Assembly: GCA_030631705.1 (NCBI GenBank)
Contig: DAOVKQ010000010.1
Coordinates: forward strand, 1 to 9,341
Reading direction: 5' to 3'
Origin: Candidatus Omnitrophota bacterium
GTDB taxonomy: Bacteria; Omnitrophota; Gorgyraeia; Duberdicusellales; 4484-171
DNA: 9,341 nucleotides
Position 1 is the stretch's first letter; the number at the start of each line of letters is the position of its first letter. Positions 5,619 through 9,341 of the stretch are shown one piece after another. The notes beneath the pieces are model-generated. The model worked only from the letters and a program-made list of their open reading frames with translations. It was not told the DNA's origin and ran no database searches. A program made the translations under genes and the position numbers.

Positions 5619-6623
5619 ATGAAAGAAAAAATAACAATAATCGGAGCCGGTAGTTGGGGAACAACTCTTGCAGTTATCCTCGCAAAAAAAGGCATAGATG
5701 TTCATCTGCATAGCGTATTCAAAGAACATAATTTAATGATGCAAAAAGAGCGCGCAAACAGGCTCTTCCTTAAGGGCGTAAAATTCCCTTCTAATTTAAT
5801 AATAAACATTTCTTTGAAAGAATCTCTAAGCAATGATGTTATAGTAATCGCGATTCCCGTAAAGTTTTTAAGGAAAGTAGTTCGTAGTATAAAGCGCTGC
5901 GGCATTTCATTTAAGAATAAGGTATTTGTGAGCGTTTCCAAAGGGATTGAGGCAAATTCGCTAAAAACACCATCTAAAATTATTGAGGATGAATTGCCTC
6001 AAGCAATAGTATCAGTTCTTTCCGGTCCTACAATCGCGAAAGAAGTGTTAGGCGGTGTTCCCACTGCTTGCGTAATTGCTTCCCGGAACAATACAGTTGC
6101 TAAAAAGTTACAGAAAATTTTCAACACTTCCAGATTTAGAGTATATCTTCATAATGACATAATTGGCGTAGAGCTGGGAGGCGCGTTAAAAAATATCATT
6201 GCTATTGCTTGCGGTATTTCCGACGGGTTAGGTTTTGGCGCAAATACCAAGGCAGCATTAGTTACAAGAGGCCTGGTTGAGATGCGTAGATTAGGAAAGC
6301 GGCTGAAAGCGCATCCTCTGACCTTTGGAGGTATAAGCGGGCTGGGAGATTTGGTAACCACTTGTTTTTCATCTTATTCGCGGAATCGATTTGTCGGAGA
6401 AGAAATCGGTAAAGGAAGAAAAATAAAAACGGTTTTAAAAAATATGAATATGGTTGCCGAGGGAGTAAATACGGTAAAGTCCGTTTACCGGTTAAGCAGG
6501 AAATTAAAAATAGATATGCCTATAGCAAATGAAGTTTATTTGACCATTTATAAAAATAAGTCGCCTAAAGATATAGTCCGGGATTTAATGCAGCGTCCCT
6601 TGAAATCTGAGAAAATCGCCTAA
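5619..6623 (+). CDS. gpsA: NAD(P)-dependent glycerol-3-phosphate dehydrogenase GpsA
   Basis: GpsA reduces dihydroxyacetone phosphate to sn-glycerol 3-phosphate, the backbone of membrane phospholipids, in the cytoplasm. At 334 residues it has full family length. The N-terminal Rossmann fold has IIGAGSWGTTLA (GxGxxG). VSVSKGIE contains K108, and LSGPTIAKEV is the usual LSGP(S/T)xAxEV. ELGGALKNIIAIACGISDGLGFGANTKAAL carries the catalytic lysine K191 (6189-6191). GISGLGDLVTTCFSSYSRNR is the conserved C-terminal substrate- and cofactor-binding segment. No key residue is missing. The start is the only sensible ATG, with weak TTAGAG just upstream. plsY, a frequent neighbour, is absent; the upstream neighbour is tRNA-Gly, 54 bases away. 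The next gene begins 12 bases after its stop, so they are probably co-transcribed. Confidence 0.97.
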   Translation: MKEKITIIGAGSWGTTLAVILAKKGIDVHLHSVFKEHNLMMQKERANRLFLKGVKFPSNLIINISLKESLSNDVIVIAIPVKFLRKVVRSIKRCGISFKNKVFVSVSKGIEANSLKTPSKIIEDELPQAIVSVLSGPTIAKEVLGGVPTACVIASRNNTVAKKLQKIFNTSRFRVYLHNDIIGVELGGALKNIIAIACGISDGLGFGANTKAALVTRGLVEMRRLGKRLKAHPLTFGGISGLGDLVTTCFSSYSRNRFVGEEIGKGRKIKTVLKNMNMVAEGVNTVKSVYRLSRKLKIDMPIANEVYLTIYKNKSPKDIVRDLMQRPLKSEKIA

Positions 6624-6635
6624 ATCAATAAAGTT

Positions 6636-7124
6636 ATGGCCGGGTTTTTAGATAATTTCAGGAAGAGTATAATTTCTTCTCTCTATAGAGGCAATGAAGA
6701 TTCTTATGAAGATAAGGATATAAATGATAGGATAGCATTAGGCGTATTGTTATGGGTAGTAGCCGAGGCAGACGGAAAATTTCTTCCTCAGGAAGAAACA
6801 AAGATTAGGGAAGTTTTGAAGGAAAATATAGCAATTTCAGACCAAGATTTGCATCTCGTTTTAGCTTCGGTTGAAAAAGCGGCAAAAGAGAGGATAGATT
6901 TATATACTTTTACAAATGAGGTAAGTAAGAATCTCGATTATGCCATTAGGGCAACTATCGTAGAAGATCTTTTTCGCGTTGCTTGTTCTGATAAATATTT
7001 AGACAATAGTGAATTAGAGGCTATAAGAGAAATATCCAATCTATTCCACCTTTCGCACAAAGATTTTATTGAGGCTAAGATAAAGGTAAAAAAAGAGTTT
7101 GGCCTTGATACGGCTGGGTTCTAA
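6636..7124 (+). CDS. TerB-like (tellurite resistance TerB / DjlA N-terminal type) protein
   Basis: This 162-residue, all-helical, soluble protein has the two-fold acidic pattern of the TerB domain. The first site is VAEADGKFLPQEETKI (D46, G47, E53, E54), and the second is ACSDKYLDNSELEAI (D119, D123, E126, E128). TerB domains bind a divalent metal at such paired acidic motifs and are thought to act in membrane-linked stress complexes. The domain spans about residues 30-150, after a basic and polar N-terminus. No signal peptide or membrane segment is seen. It lies 12 bases after gpsA with no visible ribosome site, suggesting coupled expression. No other ter gene is present, so tellurite resistance should not be assumed; many single TerB proteins have no known job. 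Family assignment is by motif pattern only. Confidence 0.72.
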   Translation: MAGFLDNFRKSIISSLYRGNEDSYEDKDINDRIALGVLLWVVAEADGKFLPQEETKIREVLKENIAISDQDLHLVLASVEKAAKERIDLYTFTNEVSKNLDYAIRATIVEDLFRVACSDKYLDNSELEAIREISNLFHLSHKDFIEAKIKVKKEFGLDTAGF

Positions 7125-7142
7125 TGCCTTATGAATTCATCC

Positions 7143-7171
7143 TTTACAGCCCTTCTAAAACCAAGTATAAT
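7143..7171 (+). promoter_or_regulatory. sigma-70-type promoter upstream of the hairpin region and tRNA-Pro
   Basis: TTTACA (7143-7148) and TATAAT (7166-7171) are separated by exactly 17 bases: five of six and six of six matches to the consensus at ideal spacing. Transcription would start near A7179, just before the hairpin at 7185. It begins 18 bases after the stop of the TerB-like gene and faces tRNA-Pro, both PilZ genes and hom. It is the best promoter I can see in the window. Confidence 0.7.
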
Positions 7172-7184
7172 TTAGGTTATTAAA

Positions 7185-7212
7185 GGCATTTCGCTTGTAT
7201 AAGCTCAATGCC
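7185..7212 (+). other. hairpin near the predicted transcript start
   Basis: GGCATT (7185-7190) pairs with AATGCC (7207-7212) and GCTT (7193-7196) pairs with AAGC (7201-7204). The two helices are joined by a symmetric TC/TC internal loop and capped by GTAT. No U-run follows on the + strand, so it is not a standard terminator. Confidence 0.6.
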
Positions 7213-7256
7213 GATGAAAAACAAGGAATAACTCTATATAATTGCTTTTTCATCGG
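7211..7256 (+). other. 11-base-pair inverted repeat with 24-base loop
   Basis: CCGATGAAAAA (7211-7221) is the exact reverse complement of TTTTTCATCGG (7246-7256). The arms share two bases with the preceding hairpin, so both cannot form completely at once. The right arm also contains the first three bases of the broken tRNA-Pro copy. Confidence 0.65.
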
Positions 7257-7284
7257 GAGGTGGCGCAGCCTGCTCAATGAGACT

Positions 7285-7319
7285 GTAATTTTTCAAACCG
7301 AAGGGCGAAGAAAAATTAC
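7285..7319 (+). other. 10-base-pair AT-rich hairpin within the tRNA-Pro interruption
   Basis: GTAATTTTTC (7285-7294) pairs perfectly with GAAAAATTAC (7310-7319), leaving a 15-base loop with CCGAAGGGCGAA. It is read on both strands as a near-perfect inverted repeat. There is no U-tract beyond the stem on the + strand, so it does not look like a standard terminator. Confidence 0.6.
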
Positions 7320-7331
7320 TAGTCGAATTAG

Positions 7332-7357
7332 TCCGCCGAAGCTTTAGCGTAGGCGGA
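7332..7357. repeat. short dispersed palindromic repeat (TCCGCC...GGCGGA type)
   Basis: TCCGCC (7332-7337) and GGCGGA (7352-7357) flank a core with AAGCTT and TAGCGTA. Read on the other strand it is TCCGCCTACGCT...GGCGGA, a short repeat I recall as widely dispersed between genes in uncultivated bacterial phyla. There it often yields the spurious peptide SAYAKASAD, which can be read here on the minus strand. One copy is present in the window. Its edge is the end of the DNA splitting the tRNA-Pro copy. Confidence 0.7.
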
Positions 7358-7398
7358 GATTAGCGCAGTTCTTTGTTGTTTCAGTAAAGTTTTGTTTC

Positions 7399-7474
7399 CG
7401 GGAGGTGGCGCAGCCTGGATTAGCGCACTTGAATGGGGTTCAAGGGGTCGCGGGTTCGAATCCCGCTCTCCCGA
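7399..7474 (+). tRNA. tRNA-Pro (anticodon GGG)
   Basis: The cloverleaf is complete: acceptor CGGGAGG/TCTCCCG, D-stem GCGC/GCGC, anticodon stem CTTGA/TCAAG with loop ATGGGGT (anticodon GGG at 7435-7437), five-base variable region, T-arm GCGGG-TTCGAAT-CCCGC and discriminator A. CCA is not encoded. The opening C-G pair and the AGCCTGG D-loop fit bacterial proline tRNAs. The first PilZ gene starts only 27 bases after the tRNA, so its mRNA 5' end may be made by tRNA 3' processing. Confidence 0.95.
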
Positions 7475-7501
7475 CTTTGTATTATACGAGGAGGAGAAAC
7501 G

Positions 7502-7864
7502 ATGAAAGATCATATGGGTTCAGAAAAAAGGAAATATTTTAGACTTGATAGCAGGTTCGTAGTCAGCTATCGGGCTGAGCGATCAGAGGATAATTACGAT
7601 ATTACTCAGACAAAGAATGTGAGTCAGGGAGGAGCGCTTATTACTACCGGCAGATACTTTCGGGATGGTGAACGCTTGGTATTAATTATAAGGTTTCCTT
7701 TTCTGCCGCACGAAAAAATAGAAGTCTTAGCTGAAGTTGTTGGTTCTAAAGAAATACGAAAAGACGCGATATATGATATTAGAATTAAATTTTTGAATTT
7801 GGATAAAGATATTTTAAAAAGATTCGAAGAATTTGCAGGAGAAAGAACAGATGAAGAGGCGTGA
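7502..7864 (+). CDS. single-domain PilZ protein 1 (predicted c-di-GMP receptor)
   Basis: PilZ domains bind the second messenger c-di-GMP and pass the signal on to motility, polysaccharide or secretion machinery. This 120-residue protein is essentially one domain. The RxxxR loop is R10-K-Y-F-R14. The (D/N)xSxxG strand motif is N39-V-S41-Q-G-G44, so both ligand-binding elements are intact. No membrane segment or partner domain is seen. The start is ATG 7502, preceded by a perfect AGGAGG (7489-7494) seven bases upstream. The longer frame beginning at 7433 starts inside tRNA-Pro and is rejected. It overlaps PilZ gene 2 by 14 bases, and the two proteins are clear paralogues with motifs at identical positions. 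No diguanylate cyclase or target is visible here, so the output is unknown. Confidence 0.9.
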   Translation: MKDHMGSEKRKYFRLDSRFVVSYRAERSEDNYDITQTKNVSQGGALITTGRYFRDGERLVLIIRFPFLPHEKIEVLAEVVGSKEIRKDAIYDIRIKFLNLDKDILKRFEEFAGERTDEEA

Positions 7865-8201
7865 AGATCCTGAGCGCAGGAAATATCCCAGAGCGGATAT
7901 TAATTTTATTGTAAGCTATCGCATAAAGGAAGAGTATGATAATAATGATCTTTCTCAAGGTAAAAACGTCAGCCAGGGGGGGATGCTGCTTACTACGAAC
8001 CGCAAATTCGAGAGGGGAGTTCAACTCGTTATGGCGATGCGCTTCCCTTTTTTGTCTACTAAGAAGATAAAAGTTTTGGGGGAGGTTCTGCAATCCAAAG
8101 AGGTAATAAAAAACCTTATTTATGAGACAAGGATTAGATTCTTCGGGCTGGAAGAGGCTTTGGCTAAAGAGTTGAATGAGTTTATCAAGAAAAAAGCTTG
8201 A
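7851..8201 (+). CDS. single-domain PilZ protein 2 (predicted c-di-GMP receptor)
   Basis: This second 116-residue PilZ protein has R10-K-Y-P-R14 and N39-V-S41-Q-G-G44 at the same positions as its neighbour. It also shares RFPFL and the (I/V)-L-x-E-V-(L/V)-x-S-K-E-(V/I) stretch, so it probably arose by tandem duplication followed by divergence. The ATG at 7851 is preferred over the in-frame TTG at 7833. It has AGGAG (7837-7841) nine bases before it, and it aligns the motif numbering of the two proteins. It overlaps the end of PilZ gene 1 by 14 bases, which implies coupled translation. hom begins seven bases after its stop. The tail is lysine-rich (IKKKA). A role in c-di-GMP sensing is well supported; its downstream target is not visible. 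Confidence 0.9.
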   Translation: MKRREDPERRKYPRADINFIVSYRIKEEYDNNDLSQGKNVSQGGMLLTTNRKFERGVQLVMAMRFPFLSTKKIKVLGEVLQSKEVIKNLIYETRIRFFGLEEALAKELNEFIKKKA

Positions 8202-8208
8202 TCATTTT

Positions 8209-9341
8209 ATGAAAAAGAAAATCGGTATAATCGGTTTAGGTACTATAGGAGAAGCCACTCTCCGTTCTTTAAAAAAATATTCTTCTTTGATAAATAAAAG
8301 ATCCTCTGTTGATATAGAGATAAAGAAAGTTTGTGATTTGAATCGGAATAAAAGCAGGGTTGCTTCGAAATTTTCTATTCCCTATACCCCCGACCCTTAT
8401 GAACTAATAAATGATCCTGATATAGATATAATTGTAGAATTAATCGGAGGAATTCAGCCGGCAAAAAAATATATACTGAAGTCTTTTCAGAAAGGAAAGG
8501 ACGTTGTTACCGCGAATAAGGCTCTTTTAGCGCGATGCGGGAAGGATATCTTCGCTGCGGCTAAGAAATTCAAAAGAAATATTGGTTTTGAAGGTTCCGT
8601 TTGCGGGGCAATACCGCTTATACGGAGCATTTCTGAAGGTCTTATCGGATGTGAGGTAACCAAGCTTTATGGTGTCCTGAATGGAACCACTAATTATATT
8701 TTGTGCAAGATGGAAAAAGAAAGCATGGATTTTAGCGCTGCCCTAAAAGAAGCGCAGGCAAAAGGGTTTGCCGAAAAAAAGTCTCGTCTGGATGTAGAGG
8801 GTATCGATACTCTTCATAAGCTCGCCATTTTAAGTTATTTATGTTTTGGTGTATGGCCTGATTTAGAAGACGTTCATGTAAGAGGAATATCCAGTATATC
8901 TTTGTCCGATATAATTTATGCCCGGGAACTTTCTTATAAGATTAAGCTTTTAGCTGTTGCTAAAAAAGAAAACAATAAACTTGATTTAAGGATTCATCCC
9001 GCTTTTGTGCCTGACGAGCACCCTATCGCTCAGGTGAATTCCGCTTTTAATGCCGTATGGTTAGAGGCTAAACCCGCGGGACAGCTTCTTTTTTACGGGG
9101 AAGGGGCCGGCGGTGCGCCTACTTCCAGCTCGGTGATTTCCGATATTGCTAATATTTCTTTTGAAAAGGCAAGATTTATAAACGAAAAAGGGACCATTTG
9201 CCTAAAGAGTACCGGCAATGTTATGAGCCGGTATTATATACGGTTTATGGCCAGAGATTTTCCCGGAGTATTAGCAAAGGCTTCCAAGATACTTGCTTCG
9301 TTTAATATCAGTATTGCCAGTGTAACTCAAAAAGAACGAAA
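8209..9341 (+). CDS. hom: homoserine dehydrogenase, 5' part (3' end outside window)
   Basis: Hom reduces L-aspartate 4-semialdehyde to L-homoserine with NAD(P)H, the branch point to threonine, methionine and isoleucine. The window holds 377 codons and then runs off the end, which is why the gene has no stop here. The Rossmann motif is GLGTIG (9-14). VTANKALLA contains K104, and GFEGSVCGAIPLI is the conserved hinge. LNGTTNYIL and DVEGIDTLHKLAIL follow, with D200 and K204 matching catalytic Asp219 and Lys223 of the yeast enzyme. GEGAGGAPTSSSVISDI is also conserved. An ACT regulatory domain begins near residue 342 (YYIRFMARDFPGVLAKASKIL), suggesting feedback by an amino acid such as threonine. 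The start ATG has no Shine-Dalgarno sequence and lies seven bases after PilZ gene 2. Confidence 0.96.
   Translation, partial: MKKKIGIIGLGTIGEATLRSLKKYSSLINKRSSVDIEIKKVCDLNRNKSRVASKFSIPYTPDPYELINDPDIDIIVELIGGIQPAKKYILKSFQKGKDVVTANKALLARCGKDIFAAAKKFKRNIGFEGSVCGAIPLIRSISEGLIGCEVTKLYGVLNGTTNYILCKMEKESMDFSAALKEAQAKGFAEKKSRLDVEGIDTLHKLAILSYLCFGVWPDLEDVHVRGISSISLSDIIYARELSYKIKLLAVAKKENNKLDLRIHPAFVPDEHPIAQVNSAFNAVWLEAKPAGQLLFYGEGAGGAPTSSSVISDIANISFEKARFINEKGTICLKSTGNVMSRYYIRFMARDFPGVLAKASKILASFNISIASVTQKER

Larger units (their letters stand above)
7254..7367 (+). pseudogene. broken tRNA-Pro copy interrupted in the D-loop by 85 bases
   Basis: Bases 7254-7272 are identical to the first 19 bases of the intact tRNA-Pro (7399-7417). 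After 85 unrelated bases (7273-7357), the next ten bases of the tRNA, GATTAGCGCA (7418-7427), resume exactly in register at 7358-7367. Similarity then fades, and no anticodon or T-arm can be drawn. The intervening DNA carries a 10-base-pair hairpin and ends exactly at the right edge of a palindromic repeat. The first segment is certain; the second rests on a ten-base match. Confidence 0.6.

Noticed and set aside
7203..7279. Eight-base direct repeat GCTCAATG at 7203 and 7272 as a target-site duplication
   Set aside because: It is too short to separate from chance in this AT-rich region, and the edges do not agree with the tRNA-Pro copy boundaries.
7433..7501. Extended start of PilZ gene 1 at ATG 7433
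   Set aside because: It begins in the anticodon arm of tRNA-Pro. ATG 7502 has AGGAGG and aligns with PilZ gene 2.
7328..7513. Minus-strand 61-codon frame near tRNA-Pro
   Set aside because: It is antisense tRNA-Pro (GERDSNPRPLEPHSSAL) joined to the palindromic repeat (SAYAKASAD); no ribosome site or homology is evident.
7866..7880. Match of ATCCTGAGCGCAG in PilZ gene 2 with the repeat near 5575
   Set aside because: In PilZ gene 2 it encodes DPERR just before the conserved RxxxR motif and lacks the right arm. It is probably coincidence rather than a second repeat copy.
7785..8093. 102-codon minus-strand frame across the two PilZ genes
   Set aside because: It is a shadow frame opposite two well-supported overlapping genes.
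1..9341. CRISPR array, insertion sequence or phage genes
   Set aside because: No regularly spaced long repeats, transposase, integrase or phage protein motifs were found on either strand.

Overview
The window is AT-rich (clearly below 50% G+C) bacterial chromosome, with every gene I can support on the + strand and very little space between genes. The gene order ftsH-folP-cdaA-(cdaR-like)-pdxJ-acpS-nnrD resembles an arrangement I recall from Gram-negative, anaerobic-type bacteria such as Geobacter-like Deltaproteobacteria. The short palindromic repeats between genes are of a kind often seen in genomes of uncultivated phyla. My best guess is an uncultivated lineage such as Omnitrophota. That is inference from gene order and style, not from any marker gene.

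Region 1 (1-5214) is one probable operon: the 3' end of ftsH (membrane protease), folP (folate synthesis, with an N-terminal extra domain), cdaA (c-di-AMP synthase), a 50-residue membrane microprotein resembling only the N-terminal anchor of CdaR, pdxJ (vitamin B6), acpS (activation of acyl carrier protein) and nnrD (repair of damaged NAD(P)H). Genes overlap or are separated by at most about 60 bases. Compared with the order I recall, glmM is absent and the cdaR slot holds only the microprotein.

Region 2 (5205-5564) has three tRNA genes, Thr(UGU), Tyr(GUA) and Gly(UCC), in the same order as E. coli thrU-tyrU-glyT but without thrT or tufB after them. The nnrD reading frame ends inside tRNA-Thr, whose U8-A9-G10 supplies the stop codon. 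Between tRNA-Tyr and tRNA-Gly lies an inverted array of 7-base repeats with a TATAAT in its central spacer.

Region 3 (5619-7124) has gpsA (glycerol-3-phosphate dehydrogenase, phospholipid precursor) and a TerB-like protein.

Region 4 (7125-7474) is the densest non-coding part. It has a good sigma-70-type promoter, four successive hairpins, a broken tRNA-Pro copy split by 85 bases that end exactly at a palindromic repeat, and then an intact tRNA-Pro(GGG).

Region 5 (7502-9341) has two tandem single-domain PilZ proteins (predicted c-di-GMP receptors) and the 5' part of hom (homoserine dehydrogenase), which runs off the window. Most of the window is housekeeping. The features deserving a second look are the CdaR-like microprotein, the heptamer array, the hairpin/broken tRNA region and the tRNA-Pro-pilZ-pilZ-hom transcription unit.
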